64,000 nucleotides of DNA from Candidatus Barnesiella excrementavium (GCA_019115485.1 DXDM01000037.1:1-64000); one strand, 5' to 3'. Positions 18,306-27,311 are shown, counted from the stretch's first letter. Translations and numbers: made by a program. The notes: generated from the sequence alone by a model not told the origin.

Positions 18306-18896
18306 ATGAACGATTTATTCGACCGCACCGACGAAGAGTTGGTCGCATTGTATGCCGAAGGTAATAATGAAGCTTTTGATGTACTGCTTAAACGTCATCA
18401 AGCTCGTACTTTCAACTATATTTTTTATATCGTCAAAGACAAAGAGTTGGCCAACGACATCTTTCAGGAGACCTTTGTCAAGGCCATCATGACCATCAAG
18501 CAGGGGCGCTATACCGAGAACGGCAAGTTCCCGGCGTGGATTTCGCGCATTGCCCACAACTTGATTATCGACTTTTTCAGACAGGAGAAAGCCGACAACT
18601 ACATCATTTCGGACAACGATAACCTGGATATTTTCAACCGAAAGGAACTGAGCGAAGGAACTGTTGAAGACGAACTGGTGCACAATCAGATAGAGGCTGA
18701 TATCCGCAAACTCATCAAAGCACTGCCTCACTCCCAACGCGAGGTTCTCGTCATGCGTTATTACAAAAACATGAGCTTCAAAGAGATTGCCGACCGCACC
18801 CAGGTGAGCATCAACACCGCTTTGGGGCGCATGCGCTATGCCATTCTCAACTTGCGGAAGATGGCCGAAGAGAACAATATCGCACTGACATTCTAA
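18306..18896 (+). CDS. ECF RNA polymerase sigma factor, no adjacent anti-sigma
   Basis: Sigma-70 family factor of the extracytoplasmic type. Region 2 spans about 25-95 (ANDIFQETFVKAIMTIKQGRY, FPAWISRIAHNLIIDFFR) and region 4 about 135-190 (LPHSQREVLVMRYYKNMSF then EIADRTQVSINTALGRMRYA). Length 196. No anti-sigma factor or transporter lies next to it; a 52-residue ORF follows 72 bp downstream and the unit ends in a strong palindromic terminator. Sequence quality suggests a broadly conserved housekeeping-like ECF factor rather than a PUL regulator. Confidence 0.93.
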   Translation: MNDLFDRTDEELVALYAEGNNEAFDVLLKRHQARTFNYIFYIVKDKELANDIFQETFVKAIMTIKQGRYTENGKFPAWISRIAHNLIIDFFRQEKADNYIISDNDNLDIFNRKELSEGTVEDELVHNQIEADIRKLIKALPHSQREVLVMRYYKNMSFKEIADRTQVSINTALGRMRYAILNLRKMAEENNIALTF

Positions 18897-18968
18897 AAAA
18901 AGAGGTGTAGAGCATAATAAACACAGGGCTCTTGACGTTTATCTTATACAAACATCAAGATCAGGCCT

Positions 18969-19127
18969 ATGAAGAAAACCTCTACTTCCAAAGAAACCAT
19001 GACCGTACGAAACACAAAGGCTATGCAACCCTCTGCCTCGACACTCAACTTTATCAGGCAATTTGCCAGAGCCTATTCGTTCGAATCGCAATTACCGGCT
19101 GCCTTAGGCAGTTTTGTAAATAACTGA
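18969..19127 (+). CDS. Small ORF of 52 residues after the sigma factor
   Basis: ATG at 18969 to TGA at 19127. The product is basic at the N-terminus (MKKTSTSKETMTVRNTKA) and has a more structured end (NFIRQFARAYSFE, PAALGSFVNN). No signal peptide or membrane helix. It lies between the sigma gene and its terminator, so it shares the transcript. There is no strong Shine-Dalgarno, which is usual in this phylum. The function is unknown; a small partner or modulator of the sigma factor is possible but unproven. Confidence 0.55.
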   Translation: MKKTSTSKETMTVRNTKAMQPSASTLNFIRQFARAYSFESQLPAALGSFVNN

Positions 19128-19173
19128 TACAATGAGAGGGGCAGCGGAATTCCGCTGCCCCTCTCATTGTATC
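19126..19173. terminator. Loopless 48-bp perfect palindrome, probable terminator
   Basis: Two 24-base arms are exact reverse complements with no spacer (centre GGAATTCC). It starts at the stop codon of the 52-residue ORF. The RNA would fold into a long GC-rich hairpin; the T-run after it is weak. Confidence 0.8.
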
Positions 19174-19285
19174 TTCAATTATCTTATATACAACTTTTCT
19201 ATCTCTCTTTCGACCGCATCAAACCGAAAAATCTTGAAGCCCTTTTGAGCCGTGGCCGACAGGGGACGATGTGATAAAAGTCTTT

Positions 19286-19915
19286 TTACTTGCTCTTCTT
19301 CATACCTTTGTAAATGAGGAACCCCACGATGAACACGCAGATGGCGATGAGTATGTAGAGGATTTCGTGGCTGTATGTCTGAACCTTCAAGATGAGTTCG
19401 TCCTCGGGAATGACGGCATGGAATCCATAGCCGATGGCTGCCAATACGATGTTCCAGCACATGGCTCCCAGGGTGGTGAAGAGGATAAATTTCGAGAATT
19501 TCATGCGGGCCAGACCGGCCGGAATGGAGATGAGCTGACGCACGGCCGGAATCAACCGACCGATGAGGGTCGATATGCTGCCGTGCTTGTCGAAGTAGCG
19601 TTCGGCCGTTTCCACCTTGCCCTGGTCGAGCAGGCACATGTGTCCCACGCGGCTGTTGGCAAACTTGTAGACGAGCGGGCGACCTATCCAGCGGGCCAGG
19701 TAGTAGTTGAAGATGGCACCTATGTCGGCCCCGAGGGTACCGAAGAGAACGACCAGATACATATTCAGTTCACCATAGGCGGCTTTGTAGGCGGCCGGTA
19801 TGATAACGATTTCGGAGGGGAAGGGGATAAACGAGCTCTCGATCATCATGAGGAACGTAATGGTCCAGTAATTGAGATTATCGAGGCACCATTGTATAAA
19901 TGCTAATGATTCCAT
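19286..19915 (-). CDS. DedA-family membrane protein
   Basis: Inner-membrane protein of the DedA/SNARE-associated family, linked in other bacteria to undecaprenyl-phosphate or lipid recycling and proton homeostasis. Seen: FIPFPSEIVIIPAAYKAA near the N-terminus, a middle hydrophobic pair, and the signature GRLIPAVRQLISIPAGLARM at about residues 120-139, with three further hydrophobic helices. Length 209 is typical. Single gene. Confidence 0.92.
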   Translation of the reverse strand: MESLAFIQWCLDNLNYWTITFLMMIESSFIPFPSEIVIIPAAYKAAYGELNMYLVVLFGTLGADIGAIFNYYLARWIGRPLVYKFANSRVGHMCLLDQGKVETAERYFDKHGSISTLIGRLIPAVRQLISIPAGLARMKFSKFILFTTLGAMCWNIVLAAIGYGFHAVIPEDELILKVQTYSHEILYILIAICVFIVGFLIYKGMKKSK

Positions 19916-19944
19916 AAAAGAGATTAATGATTTTTTTGAGATTG

Positions 19945-19952
19945 CAAAAGTA
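19945..19952 (-). promoter_or_regulatory. -7 element of DedA gene promoter
   Basis: TACTTTTG on the minus strand about 30 bp upstream of the ATG; no good -33 element. Confidence 0.45.
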
Positions 19953-20000
19953 ATATATTCGGCTTAGAAATGAGAACGTTTGCAAAAATGTAACAAAAAT

Positions 20001-20609
20001 TTAATACGTCTGTATCTCCAAATCTTGGAAAATAGTGTGATAGACGGCTGCCTTCTCGGCAAGCGGTTTGGGGTAGGCCCGTGAGGTCGAGGGCATGCGG
20101 TAGAGCCGCAAGGAGCGTCCGTGGTAGGTGAGCGTGGCATATTGTCCTATCGGAGGAGGTGTGGCTCCGGTGATGGCGCACAGTGTGTCGGTAGCCTTCT
20201 GCCCGGTGGTTACGAGGGTGTGGCAGCGGGGCAGCAGGTCGAGCATGCGGGCGAGGTCGAGTGGCTCGACCACTTCGAGCGTCAGGTCCGAGGCGTTGCC
20301 GTTCAGTCGTCGGGCTACGGCCACGGTATCGCTCACGGCAATACCCCGCTCTTGAAGAAAAGCCTCGATGGCATCGCGGCAGAACCGCTTGTGCTCCACG
20401 TCGACAAAGTGGTCCTTGTCGTTGAAGAAGAGAAGCCCGAAGATGCGCCACATGTCGTTGGTGTAGTTAGGATAGAAAAACTCCATCGACCAGCGTTTGC
20501 GGGGCGGAGGGAAACTGCCCAGCAGCAAGATGCGGGCCTGTGTCGGGAGAAATGGGGGCAGGGGGTGCGTCTCGACGGGCGAAGTCGCAGCACTTGTATC
20601 GTCAGTCAT
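20001..20609 (-). CDS. Uracil-DNA glycosylase superfamily protein (hypoxanthine-DNA glycosylase-like)
   Basis: Probable base-excision repair glycosylase. The N-terminal motif LLLGSFPPPRKRWSMEFFYP followed by NDMWRIFG and the C-terminal motif MPSTSRAYPK match the GSFP/PSTS pattern of the family-6 (HDG) branch. Length 202 from the start at 20609; ATG at 20621 is an alternative, 14 bp after the upstream stop. It lies in tandem behind a small acidic-protein gene and probably shares its promoter. Damage specificity (hypoxanthine or uracil) is inference. Confidence 0.75.
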   Translation of the reverse strand: MTDDTSAATSPVETHPLPPFLPTQARILLLGSFPPPRKRWSMEFFYPNYTNDMWRIFGLLFFNDKDHFVDVEHKRFCRDAIEAFLQERGIAVSDTVAVARRLNGNASDLTLEVVEPLDLARMLDLLPRCHTLVTTGQKATDTLCAITGATPPPIGQYATLTYHGRSLRLYRMPSTSRAYPKPLAEKAAVYHTIFQDLEIQTY

Positions 20610-20634
20610 GTTGTGTTGCATTGCATTGAGAGGG

Positions 20635-20985
20635 TTAGAGCAGAGAATCGTCCGAGTCCATGTCGACTTTCCAGAACACGTTCTCGGCAGCATCGTACCG
20701 GTAGTTGCCGCCCGGCAGAGCATCGACGATAAAGTCGCCTTTGTCGGGCAGGTCGGCTTCGCTTTCGAGCAGGTAGAATTCATCGTCGGGGTCATCGCTT
20801 TGTATGGTAGCCGAGTAGCCTTCGGGCACCTCGAAGATTTCGTCGTCGGCCACCTCGATCAGTTGTCGGTCATATCCTTGTTGAAACAAGATGTCATAGG
20901 CATCGAAGTCCTCGTATTCGTCGTAACCCATTTCATCTCTCAGCATCTCGAACTCGGGCGTGAGAGCTAACAAGATTGTATCCAT
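20635..20985 (-). CDS. Conserved acidic protein of unknown function
   Basis: 116 residues, strongly acidic (DEYEDFDAYDILFQ, DDPDDEFYLLESEADLPDKGD), no signal peptide and no membrane segment. I do not recognise the family. A good promoter precedes it and the DNA glycosylase gene follows closely, so the two are likely an operon. Confidence 0.7.
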   Translation of the reverse strand: MDTILLALTPEFEMLRDEMGYDEYEDFDAYDILFQQGYDRQLIEVADDEIFEVPEGYSATIQSDDPDDEFYLLESEADLPDKGDFIVDALPGGNYRYDAAENVFWKVDMDSDDSLL

Positions 20986-21010
20986 CGTGTAGTTCGGTTT
21001 TTGTCGGGGG

Positions 21011-21040
21011 CAAAGTTACTTATTTTTACGATTGCTTCAA
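21011..21040 (-). promoter_or_regulatory. Promoter of acidic protein/glycosylase operon
   Basis: On the minus strand TTG (21038-21040), 19 bases, TAACTTTG (21011-21018), 26 bp before the ATG. Confidence 0.65.
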
Positions 21041-21097
21041 CAATTTGCGACTGTTGTTGTTTTTACTGAAAATAAAACTTATAAAACCTGAGTGAAT

Positions 21098-22420
21098 ATG
21101 AAAAAAATGATTCTTTTCTGTGCCTGTGTTTGTGGGCTTCTTCTGTGTCCGGGCCATGCAGATGCCACCGATACCCAATCGGCCGAACCGGCACAGCAGA
21201 GTAGCCGACAAGCCCCGTCTGACACTTCGGATCGCATCGTTTTTCTGTGGGGAGGGAATGCCGCCAACAGTGAGTTGATAGGTATGTTCTACGATACCCG
21301 GCAACTCCACTTCCAGGACCCTCGTGCACCCCGATTCCTGCTGGTCGACCGTAAGGGGCGGGTAGCGTTCGGTATAGGAGGTTATGTGAAAGTGACGGCT
21401 TCGTACGATTTTGACGGTGCCGTGCCCAATCGCGATTTCCTTACCTACGATATTCCCGTGCCCGGTAATCCTTCTCAGCGCAACCAGTTTCAGATGGACG
21501 CTTCGACCTCGCATCTCTTCTTTAAATTGGTGGGCGACAATGCCGTGCTGGGTAAGTTCTCGGTCTTTGTCGACGGTGATTTCCGGGCCGGACAGAACTA
21601 TGGATTCCGGCTCGACCAGGCTTATGTACAGGCGCGCGGATTCCTGATTGGTCAGACGTGGAGTACCTTTGTCGATGCGGCGGCCGCACCTCCAACCATC
21701 GACTACGAAGGTCCTACCGGCATGACCAGTGTGCGCAATGTGATGGCGCGCTATACACTCAATCTGGGGAGCCATTGGCAAATGGCTCTGGCAGCCGAAG
21801 CTCCTTCGGTCACCTGCACACTCGACGAAGGTTATAATGCGGCCATTAGTCAGCGTATGCCCGACATTCCTTTTTACGTTCAATACGGTTGGAACGGTGG
21901 TCACGACCACATACGAGCCTCGGGCCTGTTGCGAGGGCTCTCTTATCGTGACCTGGTGGCCGAGCGCAACCGGTCGGTACTGGGCTGGGCCGTGCAACTC
22001 TCGGGAATCACCCACATTACCCGAAAATTATCACTCTACTACCAAGGGGTGTATGGATATGGCTACGGTGAATATCTGAATGGGTTGAACGATGAGGGGT
22101 TTGACCTCATACCCGATCCCGAGACCAAAGGCAAACTCTATGCGCCTGAGACGCTGGGCTATGTGGCCGGTCTGCAATATGCCTTCTCACCCAAATTTTT
22201 TATCTCGGCCTCATACAGCCAGAGTCGGGTATATGGCAAGCAGGGTGCACTTTCGCCCGAATCCTACCGCTATGCGCAATATATTGTGGGGAATGCCTTC
22301 TATAATCTCACGAGCGATTGCAGCATAGGTATTGAATATCTCTATGGCCGTCGTTCCAATCTCAATCGTCAAGACGGGCAGGCCAATCGTATCAATACGA
22401 TGATACGGTATAATTTTTGA
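21098..22420 (+). CDS. Outer-membrane porin, DcaP-like
   Basis: Predicted beta-barrel porin. A signal peptide occupies about 1-23 (MKKMILFCACVCGLLLCPGHADA). A linker follows, then alternating strands such as AFGIGGYVKVTASYDFDG and HLFFKLVGDN, RLDQAYVQARGFLIGQTWSTF (typical of the DcaP/OprP type), ending in an aromatic residue (MIRYNF). Length 440. The GTG at 21092 is a possible alternative start. Single gene followed by a hairpin terminator. Substrate unknown. Confidence 0.8.
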   Translation: MKKMILFCACVCGLLLCPGHADATDTQSAEPAQQSSRQAPSDTSDRIVFLWGGNAANSELIGMFYDTRQLHFQDPRAPRFLLVDRKGRVAFGIGGYVKVTASYDFDGAVPNRDFLTYDIPVPGNPSQRNQFQMDASTSHLFFKLVGDNAVLGKFSVFVDGDFRAGQNYGFRLDQAYVQARGFLIGQTWSTFVDAAAAPPTIDYEGPTGMTSVRNVMARYTLNLGSHWQMALAAEAPSVTCTLDEGYNAAISQRMPDIPFYVQYGWNGGHDHIRASGLLRGLSYRDLVAERNRSVLGWAVQLSGITHITRKLSLYYQGVYGYGYGEYLNGLNDEGFDLIPDPETKGKLYAPETLGYVAGLQYAFSPKFFISASYSQSRVYGKQGALSPESYRYAQYIVGNAFYNLTSDCSIGIEYLYGRRSNLNRQDGQANRINTMIRYNF

Positions 22421-22440
22421 GGACCGAACTTGTTGAGAGC

Positions 22441-22500
22441 GAGGCCCGTTCTCTCGTTTTTTTGCGATAGTAACGAGAGGGCGGGTCTCATCTGTTTTTT
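22441..22500 (+). terminator. Terminator of porin gene
   Basis: GAGGCCCG..CTCTCGTT pairs with AACGAGAGG-CGGGTCTC across a 13-14 nt loop, followed by a T-run to 22500. Confidence 0.75.
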
Positions 22501-22543
22501 CTTGTCTAAGAAATAAAGGAAGTGCTTTTTCTGAAAAAAATGA

Positions 22544-22573
22544 TTGTGAGACGTATAAAAAGTGCTATTTTTG
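22544..22573 (+). promoter_or_regulatory. Promoter of wza-wzc operon
   Basis: TTG (22544-22546), 19 bases, TATTTTTG (22566-22573); 45 bp before the ATG, which also has an AGGAGAG ribosome site. Confidence 0.75.
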
Positions 22574-22618
22574 CAACTCGAACGTAATTCATTAGTATTT
22601 ATAAAAAAAGAGGAGAGA

Positions 22619-23425
22619 ATGAGATTTTTATATGGAGTGCTTGTCGCACTTGCGTTAGTAGGAATCACATCGTGTTCATCATCAAAGAATGTTCCTTATA
22701 TGATCGATGCCGAAAGTATTCCAACCGAAGTTCTGAATGCCGCAACACCTCAACAATCGCCTGTCTTGGCTCCGGGCGATATTCTTGATATATCGGTGAT
22801 GGCTAAAAATCATGAAGTAGTAATTCCTTTTAACAAACGTTTGGTACAGGGAGATTCTTATATACGAGCCAATGGCACCAAAGCTGTCGAATTTTATCTG
22901 GTCGATCAAGAGGGGAATATTGAATTCCCGGTATTGGGCCGTATTCATGTGGCCGGAAAAACAAAGAGCGAAGTGGAATTGATGATACAAGAGGCCCTTT
23001 ATCCCAAATATTTGAGTGAATTGCCCCAAGTATCGGTGTGGATCCAGAATTTTACCATTTCGGTGTTGGGCGATGTGAATAAACCGGGTATGTTCACGAT
23101 TGAGAACGAACGGGTGAGTATTCTCGATGCTATCGCTTTGGCTGGCGATTTGGCCATTACCGGGCGCCGGGACAACATTCTCTTGGTAAGGGTTAATGCC
23201 GATGGTACAAAAAATATTGCGAGAATCAACCTGAATGATAAGAATCTGATTGCATCGCCCTACTTCTATTTGCAGCAGAACGATGTGCTTTATGTTCAGC
23301 CCAACAAATCAAAAGCCAATTCGGCAGTTGTAGTACCGCCCACCACCTCATTGGTATTTAGCGCAACTTCGATTCTGTTGACCGTTGCCAACCTTATAAT
23401 TACAGCGTTGAGTATTTCAAAATAA
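22619..23425 (+). CDS. Polysaccharide export outer-membrane lipoprotein (Wza-like)
   Basis: Forms the outer-membrane exit pore for an exopolysaccharide. Start at 22619 is set by AGGAGAG and gives a lipoprotein signal with Cys19 (GITSC-SSS). Poly_export domain at about 45-140 (LAPGDILDISVMAKN), an SLBB-like stretch at about 145-235 (VSVWIQNFTISVLGDVNKPGMF), and a C-terminal hydrophobic helix (about 243-266), as in other Bacteroidetes homologues. Length 268. Eight bases separate it from the Wzc gene. Confidence 0.92.
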   Translation: MRFLYGVLVALALVGITSCSSSKNVPYMIDAESIPTEVLNAATPQQSPVLAPGDILDISVMAKNHEVVIPFNKRLVQGDSYIRANGTKAVEFYLVDQEGNIEFPVLGRIHVAGKTKSEVELMIQEALYPKYLSELPQVSVWIQNFTISVLGDVNKPGMFTIENERVSILDAIALAGDLAITGRRDNILLVRVNADGTKNIARINLNDKNLIASPYFYLQQNDVLYVQPNKSKANSAVVVPPTTSLVFSATSILLTVANLIITALSISK

Positions 23426-23433
23426 CAGCAACT

Positions 23434-25842
23434 ATGAAAGAAGATATAGATAAAAAAGCCGGACAAACTTCTGCGGACGAATCGTTTGACGTCACGGGAT
23501 TCTTATTGGAGTGTCTTTCAAAATGGAAGTGGTTTGTAGCCTCTGTTGTTGTGTTGGTGGCCTTGATGTTGTTCTATTGTATTAGACAAACACCTGTGTA
23601 TGAGGTATCTTCTGCGGTATATATCAAAGACGATAAAAGCAGTGGAGGCAATATCCTGATGGAGAGTTTGGGCTTGTCGGGAGCCAAAAGCAATATCGAT
23701 AACGAAATAGAGGTATTCCGCTCGAAGAATCAGATAACCTCGGTGATAGAATCCCTTGGCCTATACAAGTCGTATGCCTGGAAGTCGTTTATGCATACGA
23801 CTCCCTTATACGGGAACTCGCCCGTTGAGTTGATTGTCGACTCGATAAATCTGCGAGAGATACAGTCTCCTCTTCATATCGAATTATCTCCGAAAAGCCA
23901 GGATAAACTCCGCATTAAGGCTGAGACTTATAATCGGCAAGGTGATAAGGTGCCGATTTGCGATGAGGTAGTTGATAATTTACCTTACACATTACCCTTT
24001 GAAACGGGCTCTGTGCAGTTGAAGTATACGGGGGATACGATTCCAGTCCTTGAAGAGACTCTCAATATTACACTCTCCAATCCTCGGAGTATGAGTAAAT
24101 CCTTGTCTGCCAATCTTACGGTAGCTTTTGCGTCGAAAGATGCAACGGTATTAAGCGTAATTTTCCGTACACCGGTTATCAAGATGGGTAAAGATTTTAT
24201 TAGTGCTTTGGTCGACTTTTACAATGAAGATGCCGCAAATCTGGAAAAACAGGGAAATGAGATGTCCATGCACTTTATTGATGGCCGTCTCTCTTCCATA
24301 TCCGAAGAGTTGTCGGCTGTCGAAGCACAAGTAGAATCGTATCGGAGTAGTAACAATTTGATTGATATTTCGTCGGAAGCTAAATTGTATTTGGAACAGA
24401 CTGGAGATGCCGATAAGGAGATGGCCAGACTGGAATTGCAAAAGAGTCTTGTTGATTATGTGGAAGAGTTCTTGTCTGTCCCGGCGAATCAATACATGCC
24501 CATACCGGTTTTGGGAATTGAAGACGAAGATTTCTCCAAGCTTATCAATGAATATAACAAGAGCCTGCAAGAGCGTGAGCGATTGTTAATCTCTTCTTCC
24601 GAATCGAACCCCGTTATTGTCGAACTTACACACAGTATCAATACGCAACGGACTTTGTTGCATAAAGGTGTATCCAGTATCCGAAAGGGTATTGAAATCC
24701 AGAAACGCGATATTTCTAAACAAGGGAGAACAATAGAAGACAAAATCAAGAACGTACCTCTGTATGAAAGGGAATTGTCCGATATTCTACGTCAAAAACG
24801 CATTAAAGAGAATCTTTATGTATTCTTGCTTGAGAAACGTGAGGAAAATGACCTGGCCAGGAATATGATTGTCCCGATAGCTCGTATTATTGACGACCCT
24901 GATTCTTCGGGCGAGCCGGTTTCCCCTAAAAAAGTTCTTTTGCTAGCCGTTTCCGTTTTATTGGGAGTATTGATACCGGGATTGGTTATTTATTTAAAGA
25001 TGAATTTCTTCCCCATATTGAAGGACAAAAAGATGCTTGAGCGTCTTACCTCCATACCTATCTTGGGCGAAATCTCGAAGAAGCCCGAAGGGAAGGTCTT
25101 TGTGGTGGAAAAGAACAGTGTGGAACCTATTGCCGAGTTGTTCCGGTTGGTTCGTAACAACTTGCAGTTTGTACTTACCAGTTCCGATAAGAAGGTATTG
25201 GCGGTAACCTCGTCGGTCATGCATGAAGGAAAGACCTTTATTGCATCGAACATGGCTTTGAGTTTTGCACTTACCGGGAAACGGGTGTTGCTCATTGGTG
25301 TGGATATTCGTCGTCCTCGGCTTTCGGAAAATTTCCATATTCCCAATCGAGAAGGTGTGACCTCCTATCTTTCGGGGGTGAATACCGATTTGGCCTCGCT
25401 TATTCAACCGTCGGGTGTTGACTCCAATCTCGAAATCCTCATGGCAGGTCCTATTCCGCCCAACCCCAATGAACTGCTCATGAGCAATCGCTTTGACCAG
25501 ATTATCGACTATGCCCGGGCTCATTACGATTATGTGATACTCGATACGGCTCCGCTGGGTATGGTGTCCGATACCTTCCTGTTGGCTCGAACCGTTGATG
25601 TAATGGTGTATGTAGCTCGTGCCAATTATACCAATAAGGCCGCTATTGAGACGTTGAACGGTTGGATTAGCGGCAAGCGGATTACCGTTCCCGTCTATTT
25701 GATTTTGAACGATGTAAATATGAAGTCAAAGGCTTATACCTATCGTCAATATGGAGGTGGTCGCTATGGTTATGGCTATGGTTATGCCTCGACCGAGGAA
25801 TTGCCTTGGTATAAGCGACTGTTCCGAAAGAAAGAACATTGA
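23434..25842 (+). CDS. Polysaccharide co-polymerase with BY-kinase domain (Wzc-like)
   Basis: Controls chain length and export by autophosphorylating tyrosine kinase activity. Two membrane helices (about 32-52 and 500-523) flank a large periplasmic Wzz/GNVR region with coiled-coil (about 270-460). The kinase has Walker A around MHEGKT (Lys600), the second motif VLLIGVDIRRPR and Walker B YVILDTAPLG. The C-terminus carries a tyrosine cluster (YTYRQYGGGRYGYGYGY), the usual phosphorylation tail. Length 802. Partner of the Wza-like gene; no glycosyltransferase genes follow. Confidence 0.94.
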   Translation: MKEDIDKKAGQTSADESFDVTGFLLECLSKWKWFVASVVVLVALMLFYCIRQTPVYEVSSAVYIKDDKSSGGNILMESLGLSGAKSNIDNEIEVFRSKNQITSVIESLGLYKSYAWKSFMHTTPLYGNSPVELIVDSINLREIQSPLHIELSPKSQDKLRIKAETYNRQGDKVPICDEVVDNLPYTLPFETGSVQLKYTGDTIPVLEETLNITLSNPRSMSKSLSANLTVAFASKDATVLSVIFRTPVIKMGKDFISALVDFYNEDAANLEKQGNEMSMHFIDGRLSSISEELSAVEAQVESYRSSNNLIDISSEAKLYLEQTGDADKEMARLELQKSLVDYVEEFLSVPANQYMPIPVLGIEDEDFSKLINEYNKSLQERERLLISSSESNPVIVELTHSINTQRTLLHKGVSSIRKGIEIQKRDISKQGRTIEDKIKNVPLYERELSDILRQKRIKENLYVFLLEKREENDLARNMIVPIARIIDDPDSSGEPVSPKKVLLLAVSVLLGVLIPGLVIYLKMNFFPILKDKKMLERLTSIPILGEISKKPEGKVFVVEKNSVEPIAELFRLVRNNLQFVLTSSDKKVLAVTSSVMHEGKTFIASNMALSFALTGKRVLLIGVDIRRPRLSENFHIPNREGVTSYLSGVNTDLASLIQPSGVDSNLEILMAGPIPPNPNELLMSNRFDQIIDYARAHYDYVILDTAPLGMVSDTFLLARTVDVMVYVARANYTNKAAIETLNGWISGKRITVPVYLILNDVNMKSKAYTYRQYGGGRYGYGYGYASTEELPWYKRLFRKKEH

Positions 25843-25851
25843 TTCAGGTTC

Positions 25852-25899
25852 TATATAAAAGAGAGGGGTGCAAATATTTGCACCCCTCTCTTTTATATA
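25852..25899. terminator. Loopless 48-bp perfect palindrome, terminator
   Basis: Two exact 24-base arms with no spacer, centre AAATATTT, stem AGAGAGGGGTGC and flanking A and T runs. It lies between wzc (plus) and the flavoprotein gene (minus) and would end transcription from both sides. Confidence 0.85.
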
Positions 25900-25921
25900 A
25901 TTAGACTGTTATATGCCGTCC

Positions 25922-27112
25922 TTATTCGGCTTTCATGCGGGCGGCCATTTCACAACCGAGAGCCCGGCACTGCTCTTTGATGCTGGGGGTAAGACCCTGT
26001 TTCATCTCTACGCAGCAGGGCAGTGTCTCCCACTTCATCGATTCACCGAAGGCTGCCAGGTGTTTCACTGCGGCACCGGCCCACGAGAATGAACCGAAAT
26101 AACCGAATACCCGGTTCTTGACGTCGCGGGTAGCAATCATCTGGGTGAGCATTTCGACCGCCGGATAGAGCCGGTTGGAGTAGGTGGGGCTGCCGATGAT
26201 AAGCCCCCGATAGCGGAAGATATCTTGGAGAATATACGACGGGTCGTCGTGCGACACATGGTGCATGACAACGTTTTTAATTCCGTTTGCTGCCAGTTCG
26301 CGGGCTATCTCCTCGGCCATCTGTTCGGTGTGGCCATACATGCTGCCATAGGCGATAACTACACCCGGTTCGGCTTCGTACCGGCTCAGTCGGTCGTAGA
26401 TGTCGATAACTCGATTTACCTCCTTTTCCCATACGGGACCGTGAGTCGAGCAGATAGTCTTAATCTCGATGCAGGCCAGCTTCTTCAAGGCAGTTTGTAC
26501 GGCCGATCCGTATTTGCCCACGATGTTGGAGTAGTAGCGATACATCTCGTCCCAATATTTCGAGGTATTCAGCTGCGTGTCCTTGATACCGCCGTCGAGG
26601 GCACCGAAGCAGCCGAAAGCGTCGCCCGAGAAGAGCGTTCCCGTTTCGTTGCAATAGGTCATCATCGTCTCGGGCCAATGCACCATGGGGGTGAGGTAAA
26701 AGGTGAGCGAGCGTTTCCCTATGGTTAGCGTGTCGCCGTTCTTGACACAGAGGATGTTGTCGTCAATGCCATAATAGCCCTTCACCATTTCGAGGGTTTT
26801 GGCATTACCCACGATGGTCATGTGGGGATACTTCTGACGGATAAACTGAATCGACGCCGAGTGGTCGGGCTCCATGTGGTTGATGACCAGGTAGTCGATT
26901 GTGCCATCGCCGATAATCTCGGTTATATGGTCCAACAGCCGGTCGGTATAAGCGGCATCGGCCGTATCGACCAATACATTCTTTTCGTCGGTAATCAGAT
27001 AGGCGTTGTAGGATACGCCGTACGGGAGCGGCCAAAGGTTCTCAAACTTGTGCTTACTGCGGTCGTTGACCCCTACATAGTGTATTCCTTCTGCGATTTC
27101 TGTTATCTTCAT
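25922..27112 (-). CDS. A-type flavoprotein (FprA/flavodiiron protein)
   Basis: Reduces O2 to water or NO to N2O, protecting an anaerobe. The N-terminal metallo-beta-lactamase domain holds the di-iron ligands in NHMEPDHSASI, around HWPETMMTY and GDAFGCFG, and in CSTHGPVW. The C-terminal flavodoxin domain starts near residue 255 (YGSMYGHTEQMAEEIA). Length 396, so there is no rubredoxin extension. Single gene. Electron donor would be a separate rubredoxin. Confidence 0.94.
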   Translation of the reverse strand: MKITEIAEGIHYVGVNDRSKHKFENLWPLPYGVSYNAYLITDEKNVLVDTADAAYTDRLLDHITEIIGDGTIDYLVINHMEPDHSASIQFIRQKYPHMTIVGNAKTLEMVKGYYGIDDNILCVKNGDTLTIGKRSLTFYLTPMVHWPETMMTYCNETGTLFSGDAFGCFGALDGGIKDTQLNTSKYWDEMYRYYSNIVGKYGSAVQTALKKLACIEIKTICSTHGPVWEKEVNRVIDIYDRLSRYEAEPGVVIAYGSMYGHTEQMAEEIARELAANGIKNVVMHHVSHDDPSYILQDIFRYRGLIIGSPTYSNRLYPAVEMLTQMIATRDVKNRVFGYFGSFSWAGAAVKHLAAFGESMKWETLPCCVEMKQGLTPSIKEQCRALGCEMAARMKAE

Positions 27113-27184
27113 AATCCAATTAAATTAACCCGATATGATAATAATATTCAAACACAAAGATCTCCGTTTTGTTTAAAAAGGCCT

Positions 27185-27192
27185 CAAAAGTA
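27185..27192 (-). promoter_or_regulatory. -7 element of flavoprotein promoter
   Basis: TACTTTTG on the minus strand, about 73 bp upstream of the ATG; -33 not clear. Confidence 0.45.
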
Positions 27193-27311
27193 AGAAAAAA
27201 AACGGGAATGTATATGTACAATTAGAATTTATTTTTTTTTTCTTTGTATAGAGAATCTTAATCAAACATAACTAATTACTAACCTGGGTACGTGTATCGT
27301 GCCGGAAAAAC

